This document shows, piece by piece, positions 1 to 11,530 of a DNA stretch of 64,000 nt. The notes under the pieces are model-generated. The model worked only from the letters and a program-made list of their open reading frames with translations, was not told the DNA's origin and made no database searches. The first letter of the stretch is position 1, and every line of letters begins with the position of its first letter. Origin of the DNA: Solanum dulcamara (lineage: Eukaryota > Streptophyta > Magnoliopsida > Solanales > Solanaceae); the NCBI RefSeq assembly GCF_947179165.1, contig NC_077242.1:36143097-36207096 (forward strand). The letters run 5' to 3'. The position numbers and the translations under genes were made by a program.

Positions 1-1348
1 CCTTCACCTTACTCGCATGGAAACATGGAAATCATATACAAAATTACTTCTTAATGAAATCATAAATAGGAAAAGCTCACAGTGCATAAGATAAAGGGGT
101 CTCCAAACTCAATTTACAACTACGATAACAACTGTATATATATAATCATTTCAATCACATTCATATATCTTAAACATTTGAAAATCTATAGACCATCACC
201 ATGTCTTTCCAACCTTTTCACAAAATCATACCATACCTTAATATGAGATTTAAACATTTGAATACTAGTCTTATCAACGACGAGTTTCATGCTTGAAAAT
301 AGAGAAAAAAGGAGCCTTTACATACCTTGATTTAAGTCCTTTAATATACTACCATAGCTAAATTATCCCTTGATCCTTCAATATAAAACAACAATCATTG
401 AAAATCTAAATTTAAAAAGCTAAAAAACACATCCGAGTCTTGTCGTCAATTCAACAAACACATGATGGGCGTAAACTCAAAAGACATCTAAATCAATCGG
501 TGTTGTTAGTATTCAATCCTTCAAATCTCTAACCGTAGTATAATTCACTTATATGAATCCAACACATCACCCAAAACCTACCATATCACTCCACAAACTC
601 CCTCCTCTCCAAATACATCAATCACAATGCAAGAAACTTGGGCTCACGACTTTCTTTTACCATCCCTGAGTCCTACCCGTGAATATAGCTAGAACATCAA
701 GAATATCACATACATGAGAGTAGGTAACATAAGTGAATCCTAGACTTGGTTGAAGAACAACACTTGATTCTTTGTTGATTCTTGCCTAGGGCTTTAGGAG
801 AGGAGCGGGATTGAAGAAAAAGCAAGGGAAAGCTTCAACAATGTCTTAGGAACAATGTTTAATGAATTCTATACACAAAATTCTGATTTATAAACATTAG
901 ACCAACTTAACATGTGCTATTTTTGGTCTCTGTGTAGTTTGTAGTAAAACATGCATATCTTTTTACTCCTAGGTCGTATTGATGAGATGATTTATTTGTT
1001 GGAAACTAGACTCAAATATATTTAATTGTATATGTAGTAGGCCTTTTAACTCTTTATATACATGGAGATATTCCCATCCAAAGTCAGACTATATATGAGA
1101 TCATATGAAATAGTCCATCATAACATGACCTTCAACTTGTCATATTGTTCCATGGATTTCTTTGGCCTCCAACCTTGGTATAACACTTATGGTGATGCAC
1201 TATAAATAATAATTAATATGATCACCCATTTAAAATCTTATTTTCTGCACAACTCATCAACAACCTATGTAAGGCAAAAATATATTCTTTGGCGCGTACG
1301 TCTTTAAGTGTAGTGCGTTAGTCGCCTTAAAATATTTAGTGTGTTACA
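1..1348 (-). repeat. LTR fragment, family E (minus strand)
   Basis: On the minus strand this stretch begins at 1348 with TGTAACACAC, a typical gypsy-type LTR start. A TATAAAT box lies at 886-892 (minus), followed by a pyrimidine-rich leader. It is non-coding throughout. The far end lies outside the window, so neither length nor partner LTR can be established. The call rests on the terminal motif and the promoter layout only; it could be another kind of repeat. Confidence 0.4.
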
Positions 1349-1549
1349 TTTTTGACATGAAAATCAACTCCATTAATCGATTCGGCTCCTGACCCCAACG
1401 ACCGATTTTAGATCCAACCCGATGATCGATTTGGAATTTGACCCCAATCTCCAACCTGAAAGCTGACCTCGACTTCCGATCCAAGAATCAACATTTGAAC
1501 TAGAATCCAACCCTCGATTCTACTTTCAAATCAAAATTTGATATTTTTT
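1349..1549. other. Non-coding, short pyrimidine-rich repeats
   Basis: There is no gene here. A loosely repeated motif of the form GACCCCAA / GATCCAACCC / CGATT recurs several times between about 1390 and 1520, suggesting a decayed tandem repeat. It directly precedes the G-rich minisatellite and may belong to the same unclassified repeat. Confidence 0.35.
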
Positions 1550-2360
1550 GAAATTAATTTTTAATTTTTTTGTTTTGTTGGGGGGGGGGGGAGATGATAG
1601 GGGGTCAGGGTAGGATAAGAAAAATAAAATTTCTAAAAATTTGAAATATTTTTCAAAAATAAACTTTTAAAGGGTTGGGGGTATGGGGTGAGGTGGGGAG
1701 GGGGGCTGATAGGGGTGTCAAGATAGAAATGGGGCAAAAAAATGAAATTTTTAAAATTTAAAATATTTTTTCAAAAATAAACTTTTAATTTTTTTTGGTG
1801 GGGTTAGGGCTTGGAGGGGCTGACATGGGGGTAGGACAAGGGGTTGGGGTAAAAAAATGAAATTTTCAAAATTTGAAATATTTTTCAAAAATAAAATTTT
1901 AATTTCTTTTGGGGTGGGGGGTGGAGGATAGTGGTGAGGTGGGGGAGGGGGGAGCTGGTAAGGGGGTCGAGTGAGGAATGGGGTAAAAAAATAAAATTTT
2001 CAAAATTCCAAATATATTTCAAAAATAAACTTTTAAACTTTTTTGTTGGGGAGAGGATGGGGGATGGTATTGGGGTCGGGTAAAAAATAAAAATTTTAAA
2101 AATAAATTTTTAATTTTTTTATTTTTTGTGTGTGAAGGGGCGGGGGGTCGTGGTGGTAGGGGTGGTCAGGGGTAAGGGTGGGGGAATTGAATTTTTTAAA
2201 AACAATTTTTTAAAATTTTAATTTTTCTTGGAGGGTGGGAGGGCTAGGGGCTGGTTTGGGATTAAGAGTAAAATTTTCTGAAAATTTTAAAAAGTTTTAT
2301 TTTTTTGGATTGGTAGGGTCGGGGTGCGGGTGGGGTAAAAAATTTATTTTTAATTTGAGG
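1550..2360. repeat. Degenerate G-rich/A-rich minisatellite
   Basis: About eight imperfect units alternate a G-rich half (runs of GGGG with GGTGGGG-type words) and an A/T-rich half whose core reads AAAATTTGAAATATTTTTC followed by AAAAATAAACTTTTAA. A/T cores recur near 1625, 1745, 1860, 1990, 2090, 2185, 2270 and 2338, so spacing falls from about 120 bp to about 70 bp. Open frames over it are low-complexity and not credible proteins. Confidence 0.75.
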
Positions 2361-2399
2361 TTTGAGGAGAGTTTTGAAAAATGTTTTCCTTATTTTTTG

Positions 2400-2535
2400 G
2401 AGGGAAGTCATTTTACTTAAATTTGAGGAAAATAAGTTAATTTGGAAAATATTTTTCAAAACTTTCAAGCAAACCAAACATGAGAAAATAACAAAATATT
2501 TTTCGGAAAATATTTTCCGTCATACCAAACACACT
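2400..2535. repeat. Palindrome-rich repeat end
   Basis: A perfect 16-bp palindrome, CGGAAAATATTTTCCG, lies at 2504-2519. A related imperfect copy (GGAAAATATTTTTC) lies near 2443. The sequence then reads CATACCAAACACACTC, a phrase familiar to me from dispersed solanaceous repeats. It looks like the terminal part of the repeat that includes the minisatellite, but no matching inverted end was found on the left. Confidence 0.4.
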
Positions 2536-2749
2536 CTTACATTCTCCATAAGTTTCACACTATTATTCTTGTAAATGTCCTAGATTGTAAGATGTCTTAA
2601 AATTCTTGTGCAACCATGACTTTTCTAAGGATTTCTAAAATTGAACGCAAGAAGAGAAGTTTCTTTTCTTTCTCGCGTAGTTATGGACCATACAATTCGT
2701 TCAATTTTCAAGAAATCAAACTAAATTGATTACATTAATTATGAAGACA
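2536..2749. other. Unassigned spacer
   Basis: This is AT-rich non-coding sequence between the palindromic repeat and the integrase relic. I see no gene, RNA or regulatory structure in it. Confidence 0.5.
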
Positions 2750-3480
2750 ATAATAGAGTTGTGGGTTTCTGTTATGGATTTTGGGGGTTAGTGGGACCAG
2801 TTTTTTTCCCTTGGCAGAGTTTGAGTACAACAAAAGCTACCACTTTAGTATTCAGATGGTCCCGTTCGAGGCCTTTTATGGTAGGCATTGTCGCTCTCCA
2901 TTTGGTTGGTTTGAGTCTATAGAGCCCAGGCCGCGCGGTACAGACTTGATGCAGGAGGCCTTAGATCACCTGAGGGTGCTCCAAGATGGGCTTAGGACAT
3001 CTTAGAGGAAACACCAGAGCTATGCGGATTGTAGACGTCGACCTTTGAGATTTGCTATTGGTGACAGAGTATTCCTCAGTATATCGCCCAATAAGGGCGT
3101 GGTGAGATTTGGGAGGCGGATCAAGCTTAGCCCCAAATATATTGTCCCTTTTGAGATTTTGAGGATAATTGGCGAGGTTGTATATGAGTTAGCTTTGCCT
3201 CCGGCCTTTTCAGCTATTCATCAGTTTTCTATGTTTTGATGCTGCACCGGTATGTCCTAGAGAGTCTCATGTATTCTAGTATGATGCGGTAAAGTAAGAT
3301 AATCGTCTGAGTTATATTGAGGAGACAATAGGTATTTTGGCCAGAGATGTCAGACAGTTGCAATCCAGAGGTATTCCTATGGTTAAGGTTTGATAGAGGC
3401 ATTTTCCAGTCGAGGAGACCGATCAGGAGATATGGGCACATTTCCCTGGCTTATTTGAGCCTTCACATACTTTTTTACTC
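2750..3480 (+). pseudogene. Chromovirus integrase C-terminus and chromodomain relic (family A)
   Basis: This is the 3' end of a Ty3/Gypsy chromovirus pol gene. Readable parts, in order, are the end of the integrase core (AEFEYNKSYHFSIQMVPFEA, then FYGRHCRSPF) at about 2815-2905, the GPY/F-type module (RFAIGDRVFLSI, then IKLSPKYIVPFEIL) at 3045-3240, and a chromodomain-like tail (VRQLQSRGIPMVKV) near 3347-3390. In-frame stops interrupt it at 3003 and later. Everything 5' of the integrase core is missing, with a breakpoint near 2750. It is collinear with the family A integrase at 39300-40010 and runs into the family A LTR. Confidence 0.85.
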
Positions 3481-3518
3481 TTACTTTCACGGACGAAAGT
3501 TTTTTTAGTATTGGATGT

Positions 3519-6500
3519 TGTAATGACCCTCCAGGTCATTTTTGAAATAAAGCACTCATTTCATCTTCTAGAGCATTTCTGTAGTGACCCCAAGTCATTA
3601 ATGTCTTGCTAGCACTGACCATTCGGTCGCCTGGTTGTTTGTTTAGGTTTTAGATCCGTTTCCTGATTTTGGAACTTTTATAACTTGGAAAGGTGATTTC
3701 AGTCATTACTTTAGGTAAAAACTTAGAATAGAATTCTAACGATTCCATCAACTTCAAAATGGCCAAATTAAGCTAGTTACATGGTCGATATGAGTATCGA
3801 GGCGATCAGTACGAGTTTAGGGCCATTTGGCGCTTTAGCCCTTGAAATTTGGCTTATGGTTGACTTTGGTCAACATTTTTGGAAAACACACTCGAATGAG
3901 AATTTTGTTAGCTCAATTAGCTCTAGAATATCGAGTTTGGTCTAGAATGACCTTTCGTGCAATTCTTGAGGCTTTCGATCTCATTCCGTCCTTGTAGATT
4001 TTGGCTTTAAATGGCGTTTGGGTGTGGGACCCACTTTTTTTCAAGATGACCTCAGATGGAAATTCTGAGTGCTTCGTTGAGTCTGAAAGGTCAAATTTAG
4101 TAGGGTAGCATAGTTCATTTGCGCGCATGGGATTCCGAATGAATCTCGGGCACCCAATCTGGGACTTTAAAAATGAGAATAATCAATATGTGCTCTAGCG
4201 CACCGTATCTGATGCACCCTCACCCTATAAGACAGCCTTTTGCATAAGTTTTCTTCTAATTTCAAAGTTGTATTTCTTGAGAAATTTAAGCCCGAATTTA
4301 GTGATTCAAAGGTCTATCTTACATGAGTTTTTGTGGAGATTGTCGTGATGTAATCGGAATTGGTTGAAGACTAATCGTTTGAGGTAAATGGAAACGTTTT
4401 GCTACTGCCATTGTTGAGTTTTTAGCTAAGGATTTTGAAACAAATTTGAGACTTGATTTCTAGGGCATTAGGCTAATCTGTGTGGTTTTCTGGTGAGAAC
4501 ACATTGGCATGGTTGGAATTCATATTTGACGCTTCGTTGGAGGTAAGAATCATGATTTAACTACTGTCATAGCTCATTTTCGAGCTCCATTTTTGGAAAA
4601 TTTTGGAGGATGATTTATTGCTCATTTTGGTCCAAATTTGGTGATTCAAGAGCCTAGACTACATGATTTTTGTGAGGATCATTGTAGTGTGGTTGGTTTC
4701 AGTTACTAGGCCTTCGTTTCTGGTAATTTCTAGAATATAGTTGCTGCCCTTATTGTCCCTTTTAGTTTTAGTGGTGATTTTATGCATGTTGGTTATTGGG
4801 GGGTGTTTCAAGCCTCGAATTGTGTTCTTTTTTGGAACACAAGTTTGGAGTAGCGTTAAAGACCTTTTTATGGAGTTAGTTTCATAATTTACTGAGCGGG
4901 TCACACATTCCCCCTTTTGACTCTGAAATTTGGTCCATATCTGAATTTAGTAATTTTGGTGATAAATCAACCGTATTGACATTTGTGATTCTATGATTGA
5001 TAGCGTAAAAGAATTTTGAGGCCGTTCAGAAGGGAAAAGCTCAGGTTCCTTGAGTTGGAGCATGCATGGTCGGCCTACAAGTAGGCTATGATTTCTCCCT
5101 CTTTAGACTGAGCTTGTTTAGACATTTGTATACTGATTTGTACGTGTTTGGGGGTGTTTGGGTGTCGATCATGCTAAATTCCCAAAATTTATGTCGAAGG
5201 CTCTATTTTCGGGGAATTTAGGCTAGTTGAGCATGTCTCTTATCAAATATTGATCATCCGTACCTTGTGGCATATATTGTGTGTTTGGTTTATGTCCTTG
5301 GAAGCATGTTTGGCCTTAGTTTAGTCTTAGAGTAGTGTTGTCTCAGACTTGCATAATTTTGGTGTCGGCGGGCCTTGGAACTTCTCCGACGTCATTTCGG
5401 ACAACTTAGCTTCCTGTAGACTAATGTAGAAGACTTGAGTCTGATAGTTTTAGCCTTAGCTAGGTAGTAACACAAATTTGGAACCTTATCTCCATAATAT
5501 CCTACCATTCTATTGGTTCCGTATCACTTGGTTCTTGGTTTATAATGTCTATTCCTCGATTTTGGTTGGATGTGCTTCGGGCTGGAGTGATTGATTTATG
5601 GCGCTCGAATTGGGGTACTCCCATGAATCTTTGTTGGCCGCTAATCCTAATTCAGACTGATTCACCTCTGTTCGTGGTTCAAGTCCCCAATTCACTCCAC
5701 CGGGCGGGGTTCAAGTCCTTGCCTAAGTATTATTGCCTCGGTTGAAGTCACTGGCCTTACTTATATATGGTTTGAGTCCATCACCTCTACCATCTTGGTT
5801 TATTCCATAGCTACTTAATAGCCTTGGTTCAAGTCCATAACTACTATTACCTCGTTTCAAGTCCTTGGTCTCATTTGCACGTGGTTTAAGTCCACGATTA
5901 TCCATATCTTGATTCAATTTCTTTGTTTCTATCAAATCTCAATTCAAGTCCCTGAACCTCTTATGATTCTTCGGTTCAAGTCCTTAACTATGTTCAACTT
6001 TGGTTAAAGATTTAAGCTTACAGAATGGTTCAGTTCATGTCCGCAGAAAGTTGTGGCATTGTTGGAACTTCATCAGATTCTCTCATTTTACGTCAACTAT
6101 CTTTGCTCCTATCGGGCTTATGGGAGTCCATTCAGGTTGTTACTTTTAGAATTGTGCATGAGTGTACCCATTGGGTTTATGGGAGCTCAACGGATTTAGC
6201 TAGTTTCTCTCCTTCTCCTTGTGTGTTGAGTATGCTCGTGTACATACCTATCTTGAGTTCTTGTTTCTATCTTTGATTGTGGTTAGTTCTTGCATTTCAA
6301 TTTACTTTTACTTTCATTGCACTGTCGGCCTATGATACCTACTGGGAACCTATTTTTTTGGTACTATACTACACTTTGCATCTATTTTCATGATACAAGT
6401 CTAAGTACTAGCCATCATTATTGATCTCGAGCCAGCTGCAGTCTTAATCGGCGGTGAGGGTGAGCACTCAGTGTTCTAGATTTACCCGTCTCCCTTTGTA

Positions 6501-6809
6501 CATAAATTTTGCATGTCTTTTGCTTTTTGAGACAACCTTGTTTTTGTGGTCCACTTTTGGGACTTGTACTTATTATGTAGTAACTTTGTACATTTGACTT
6601 CCAGGTTCTAGAAGGAATCTTTTATTTATATATATTTTTGACTTGCTTCCGCTGTTCATTCATCTTACTATTATTTTTATTATTGTTCTAGTTGAATGTT
6701 TGTCTTCTGCCCTTACATCCCATTACTCACAGTTTTGGGATATGATTTGGCTTGCTTATTAAATGGTTTTAGTACGCGCCATCATGACTCAAGGATTCGG
6801 GTTGTGACA
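3519..6809 (+). repeat. Family A 3' LTR, about 3.3 kb
   Basis: It starts about 40 bases after the pol relic with TGTAATGACCCTCCAGGTC and ends with GGGTTGTGACA at 6809. The same start, with small differences, recurs at 40070, and the same end (GGGTTGTGAAA) at 25857 in front of a primer-binding site. The interior is non-coding with internal duplications (around 4290-4400 versus 4630-4740) and an array of GGTTCAAGTCC motifs. The exact first base could be up to three bases earlier. Confidence 0.75.
5676..5983 (+). repeat. GGTTCAAGTCC motif array in LTR
   Basis: GGTTCAAGTCC occurs exactly at 5676, 5708, 5826 and 5973, with diverged copies near 5740, 5770, 5854, 5882 and 5941, spaced roughly 30-60 bp. 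The core fits the Pol III B-box consensus RGTTCRANTCC. No accompanying A-box or tRNA fold is apparent, so it is recorded as a minisatellite-like repeat. Confidence 0.6.
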
Positions 6810-6889
6810 TTATAGACTTCATAAATTGATTGAGAAATGCTAGTCTAAATTGCAAATATAGATGTAGTAAAGCCTCTAAAACAAAAATA

Positions 6890-7815
6890 TATATCCAAGG
6901 AATGCAAGGGGAAGTTCTTTACATCTTACAAGGAATAAAGTCAAAATCCTTCAAAGATCTTGTTATTCTCATTCACAATATGGATCTTTAGGCATGTCCT
7001 CTGTTGAAAAGATATGATGTTGGTCTATGATGATCGCAAAGGAAAGAACAAGAAGGAACTTAAGAGATGGACAAAATTTATGCCCAAAAATGACAATAAA
7101 GAATCCATGAACGTCAACGTGTTGACTGTGAAGTTTGCTACAAAGGAAAGCAACAAGCAAAGTATGAAGGCGGTTTTTCAAGAGTGTTTAAGTCGAAAGT
7201 TGACCTTAATGGAGATGCAAGAAAAAGAATACCCATTCTTAAATTCTAACATTTCTGAATTTTTGATGACTTTCTCAAAATAAAACTCATTGAGTTGCCA
7301 GAGATTAAGCGACCTGATAAAGCTGGAAAACCTAATGACATAAATTATTGCAAGTATCACAGACTTTTAAGTCACCCTCTTGAGAAATTTCTTGTCTTCA
7401 AGGATAGAGTCATACGATTAGCTAACGAAAAGAAGATTGTCTTTGATGATGAAAAAACAAGTTCTAACCAAATCTCTATCACATTTGGCTCGCTTGATCC
7501 AGTCAAAATATTTATCTCTAAAGATCATGAAGAAGAGCCATTGAAGCAAGACAAATCCCAAGTTGATGGATACAATGATGAAGGTTGAATTCTTGTGACT
7601 AGGCGTAGATGCAACAAGACTAGTTTACAAAATGAATCATCTGAGCAACCAATTAGAAGGAGGATGGTGAGAAGATCCAAGAAGCAAAAATCAATCAAAC
7701 ATCCAAAAGAAGCAGAGGTACAAGTGCATCACCACCAAAAACTTCGACGTCCTATGACTTTAGGAGAATTCTTAGAAACTCATTCTGCACAAAGTCTACT
7801 GAAGACAATGTGAAA
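6890..7815 (+). pseudogene. E1 gag C-terminal half
   Basis: The reading starts inside gag (GMQGELLYILQGIKSKSFKD near 6903) and continues through a lysine-rich region, the block SRKLTLMEMQEKEYPF (about 7190-7235) and a zinc-like CKYHRLLSHPLEKFLVFKD segment (7350-7405) with a C-x2-H pattern. It ends in a basic region with the Tat-type phrase RRPMTLGEFLETHS (7749-7790). Frame changes occur near 7282 and 7588. The N-terminal half is absent. The assignment rests on recognising this block order in Tat-clade polyproteins. Confidence 0.75.
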
Positions 7816-7984
7816 TCATCATGTTTAAATACTAACAAAGAAGAAAAAATGAGTGAAACTTTACCAAAGACGTCTCCTATTGACAAAGCAAAAGCAACAA
7901 TAGAAATCTCATCAATGGTGTCTCCTTCACTTTCTAAAAAGACTGTTGAACCTTCTTCCCAAGAAGTACATGCATGTGATAAAA

Positions 7985-8590
7985 AATCATTTACAGATAA
8001 CGATCTTGTGTTTAGTAAAACACTACACAATTTTCCTTTGTATATGGTGGGTCATATTCTAGAGAAGAAGATAAACTGAATCTTGATAGATGAAAGATAT
8101 GGAATTAATATTCTGCCCATCCATACATTGAAGGAACTTGGCATCATGACCAACAAAATTAGTGAAAGTTGTTTGTTGATACAAGGATTCAATCAAGGGG
8201 GTAAAAGGTTTACAGGATCTATCAAGTTATAAATAAACAGGAAAAATTTGCGGTCAAGCACATAGATGCATGTGATCGATGCAAATACTTCAAATAATAT
8301 ATTTCTTGGCATATCTGGGGTACATGAGAATAAAATTGTCTCATCTTCTTACCATCAATGTTTGAAGTATCTTGAAGATGCAATTGAAAGGAAAATAGTT
8401 GCTGATGATAATCCTTTCATTAAAGTTGAGTCACACTTCTCCGCTGCAAAATTCTATTTGAAGAGTTATGTTGTGAAAGAGGCAAAACTTGACGTCACCA
8501 AATCAACCAAGTCTGATAAGCTTCCAGGCAAAAGAACTGATGTGGCTGTTGAAAAAGTCAGGTTTGATATTAAGGAACCTTGATCCATTC
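7985..8590 (+). pseudogene. E1 aspartic protease, active site broken
   Basis: The frame passes SFTDNDLVFSKTLHNFPLYM, the active-site block at 8083-8110 and the flap-region phrase LLIQGFNQGGKRF (8172-8210), then NNIFLGISGVHENKIVSS. Tat proteases normally have D-G-G or D-S-G; here 8089-8097 encodes D-E-R, so the catalytic aspartate is present but the following glycine is lost. Stops are at 8077 and 8230. The domain should have cleaved the E1 polyprotein; this copy could not. Confidence 0.75.
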
Positions 8591-9529
8591 TGAATCAAGG
8601 AAAGATTGTGTCCTCAAAAAATAAGTTGGTTTCTATATTCCACTATGTTTTGAAGGTGAAGAAAGAAGAAGGTCAATCATCTTGCATCCAAGGAAATATA
8701 CTTAAAGGGCTAACTCTTCCTATCAAATATATTGATACAATAAACTTGTCTTCGAAGCTACCGAAAAGGTTGATTTATCGAAATTCATTGCGAGATGTGG
8801 TGCTTCCTACAAGATGCACAAGAGAAGGCTTTGACCCAAATGCTTACAAATTGTTTTTAAAGGCTGGATACAACCGTAATAAGCCATCAAATTTAGGCAA
8901 AACTCCCATCAAAAGATACAACCAGGAAAGCACGCGAAGGCTTTGACTATAGCCAACCATCGCTAGTTCGCATCTCCATAAGAAGGGAAAGCAATAAATA
9001 CATCACTGTAGAAGATGAGTCTACTACCTCCAACAAAAAGCCTCCCGTCTTTTATTAAGTTGGAAAATCTAATGCAACAACTATTGTGTTATAGAGGTTA
9101 GGTCTATTGAAAATGAAGAATGACAAGTATCAGAGAAGTTACCTAAGAGTAACAATGCTTGCCTCGCCTTTGATCCAAACGGATTTCAAAAGTTTGATTC
9201 ATTCTAGAATGAGATGATGAGTGGAACTTATAGTTTTGTGTAAAGAGGAGTTGAAGGCGAAGACTCACATTGTGTTTTACACCAAAGAGCATAAGGAAGA
9301 TAAAGAAAGTGTAGGCTCCTCATATTGTGTTACAATCTATAGTGAGCATGATACCTCGCCTCAAGTGAAGATTGTTGGAGAGTTAGGAGATGCTGCATGG
9401 TGCTATCATATATTTGTCAATGACAATGATCCATAAGAAGAGAAAGATGCTAGAGATGATCCTCCATAACTTAAATAAGGAGTAAAGACCAGAATAGATC
9501 CCTTAAAGGAAGTTAACCTTGATGCTAAA
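8591..9529 (+). pseudogene. E1 protease-RT linker
   Basis: This is the long spacer typical of Tat polyproteins. The recognisable anchor is the block TREGFDPNAYKLFLKAGY (about 8818-8870), known from the same place in other Tat elements. Downstream, a diverged acidic/basic stretch (9221-9436) is open but has no recognisable fold. Stops are scattered. No independent function can be assigned. Confidence 0.6.
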
Positions 9530-10390
9530 GAAGATCCAATACCAACTTACCTGAGTTCCTTTCTAGAAGTTGATGAAGAAATTGCTTATATGGATATACT
9601 CAGAGAATATAGGGATTTCTTCACTTGGAGTTATAAAGAAATACCTGACTTGAATCCTAAAATAATAGTCCATTAATTAGCTGTCAAGAATGGTACTTAT
9701 CCTTTTAGGCAGGCCCAAAAACATTTTAGGCCTTACTTGGTTTCGTTGATCGATAATGAAGTTAACAAACTCATTGAAGCAGGCTTCATTCGTGAAGTCA
9801 AATATCCTACATGGATTTAAAGTATTGTTCTTGTGAGGAAGAAAAATGGCCAAATTCGAGTTTGTGTTGACTTTAGAGACCTCAACAATGCATGCCCTAA
9901 GGCTGAGTTTTCGCTTCCTATTCTAGAGGTGATGATTGATGATACAACTAGATACGAGGCGATGTCTTTCATGGATGGTTCAACCTGCTACAACCAAATC
10001 TGTATGGCACCAAAATATGAAGAACTCACTGCATTTGACATACCTAAAGGTATTTATTACTACAAGGTGATGCCTTTTGATTTAAAGAATGTTGGCGCAA
10101 CATATCAAAGGGCTATGCAAAATATATTTGATTACTTGCTCCATAAAATTATTGAATGTTATGTTGATGACTTGGTGATTCAGTCAAGAAAGAGGACCGA
10201 CCATTTGAAAGACTTAAGAATGGTGTTTGAGTTGTTTTGAAGATATCAACTGAGGATAAATCCATTGAAATGTGCCTTTGGAGTTACTTTTGGCATGTTT
10301 CTTGGATTTATTGTGCGACATCGAGGAATTGAGTTTAATCAAGCAAAAGTTGATGCTACTTTGAAGATGCTCGAGCCTTGAAATATTCAT
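9530..10390 (+). pseudogene. E1 reverse transcriptase (YVDD retained)
   Basis: The domain begins before ENPxI-type text (EYRDFFTWSYKEIPDLNPK near 9606-9660) and contains the fingers/palm blocks KKNGQIRVCVDFRDLNNACP (9839-9898), SFMDGSTCYNQI (9967-10002) and MPFDLKNVGATYQRAMQN (10072-10125). The catalytic box YVDD is intact at 10160-10171. The open part 9833-10240 covers 135 codons and is followed by a stop; the thumb continues as MNPLKCAFG-like text to 10380. Upstream stops at 9675 and 9819 mean it cannot be translated whole. It is the only readable reverse transcriptase in the window with both catalytic aspartates. Confidence 0.85.
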
Positions 10391-10979
10391 TAGCTATATA
10401 TTCTTCAAGTTAGCCTACTTTAGGAGGTTCATCTCGAATCTAGCTTGAAGATGCCAACTATTCAGCCATCTAATAAAAAGGGTGCTCCTTTCAAGTGAGA
10501 CCAAAAATGTAGAAATGCCTTTGAAAGTAGAAAAACATATCAAGTGAAGCCTTTAGTTCTAGCTGCCCTATAATTGAAAAGCCATTGATACTCTACAGTG
10601 CAGTACAAAAAAAGGTTTATAGGAGCCCTATTAGCTCAAGAACATAGTGAAGGCAAGTAAAAATCTCTTTATTACTTGAGTAGAATGATGACACCAAATG
10701 AGCTAAATTTTTCACCAATAGAAAAGTTGTGCTTGGCGCTAGCCTTCTCAATGCGAAAGATGAACTATTATTTTCAATCTCATATTGTTCACCTTGTGTC
10801 TAGAGAAAATCCCATCAAGTTTGTTATGTTGAAGACAAACTAGCAAGGTGGTACATCCACTTCCAACAGTTTGAGATTGTGTACATCCCTCAGACAGCTA
10901 TGAAGGGGAAAGCATTGGTAGACTTTTTGGCAGACCATCCAATACCAGATGATTGAGAGTTAACCGATAAGCTTCATGA
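10391..10979 (+). pseudogene. E1 RNase H (retroviral type), degraded
   Basis: Fragments in several frames match the first RNase H of Tat pol: LAQEHSEGK with LYYLSRMMTPNELNFSPIEK (about 10630-10725), then a block ending KALVDFLADHPIPD (10909-10952), which marks the connection to the second RNase H. Many stops and at least two frameshifts are present. The domain would have removed RNA from the RNA-DNA hybrid. Confidence 0.7.
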
Positions 10980-11530
10980 TAAAGATGCGATAGTTATTGA
11001 AATTGAACCTCCTTGGAATATGTACTTTAATGGATCTGCACATCATGGTGGATTTGGTGCTAGCATGGTATTTGTCACTTCACAAGAAGAGGTTTGACCA
11101 TTCTCTTTTACTTTGAAATAATATTGCTCTAACAATGTTGTTAAATATCAAACGTTAATACTAGGACTCGAAATAATTGTCGACATAAAGCAATTGCAAT
11201 TACAAGTCTTTGGTGACTCTGAGTTGGTGATAAATCAACGTTTGGAAAGCTATGAGGTCAAGAAGCCTGAACTATGCCCCTTATCATTGTTATGCTCAGA
11301 AGTTGATAGGATAGCTTAGACATATGACCCTCCAACATGTTCCAATGAAGGAAAATAAGAAATTTTATGCCCTAGTTACCCTTCCTTCAAATGTGACTCT
11401 TCCAAATCAGACACAAGTTACTATTTGCCAAAAATGGGTAGTACCACCACCAAATAAGAATGGATATACAAAAAATGAGCTAGAGAATCTCATCACTGTT
11501 TCTGATGCTGCAAATAAAGATTATTGACAA
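10980..11530 (+). pseudogene. E1 archaeal-type second RNase H
   Basis: The sequence reads MYFNGSAHHGGFGASMVF (11020-11073), then NNVVKYQTLILGLEI (11132-11176) and QVFGDSELVINQRLESYEV (11201-11257). The acidic residues D/E of strand 1, helix A and strand 4 would be N (of FNGS), K (of VKYQ; usually AEYQ) and D (of GDSEL), so two of three are altered. It ends with VPMKENKKFYALVTL (11340-11384). A second RNase H of this kind is known from Tat elements, which are thought to have acquired it. Confidence 0.8.

Noticed and set aside
2235..2574. Small Gly- or Phe-rich proteins
   Set aside because: They read the G-rich/A-rich minisatellite and palindrome in several overlapping frames on both strands.
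5676..5983. Cluster of tRNA genes
   Set aside because: Only B-box-like words are present; no A-box at the right distance and no cloverleaf could be drawn.
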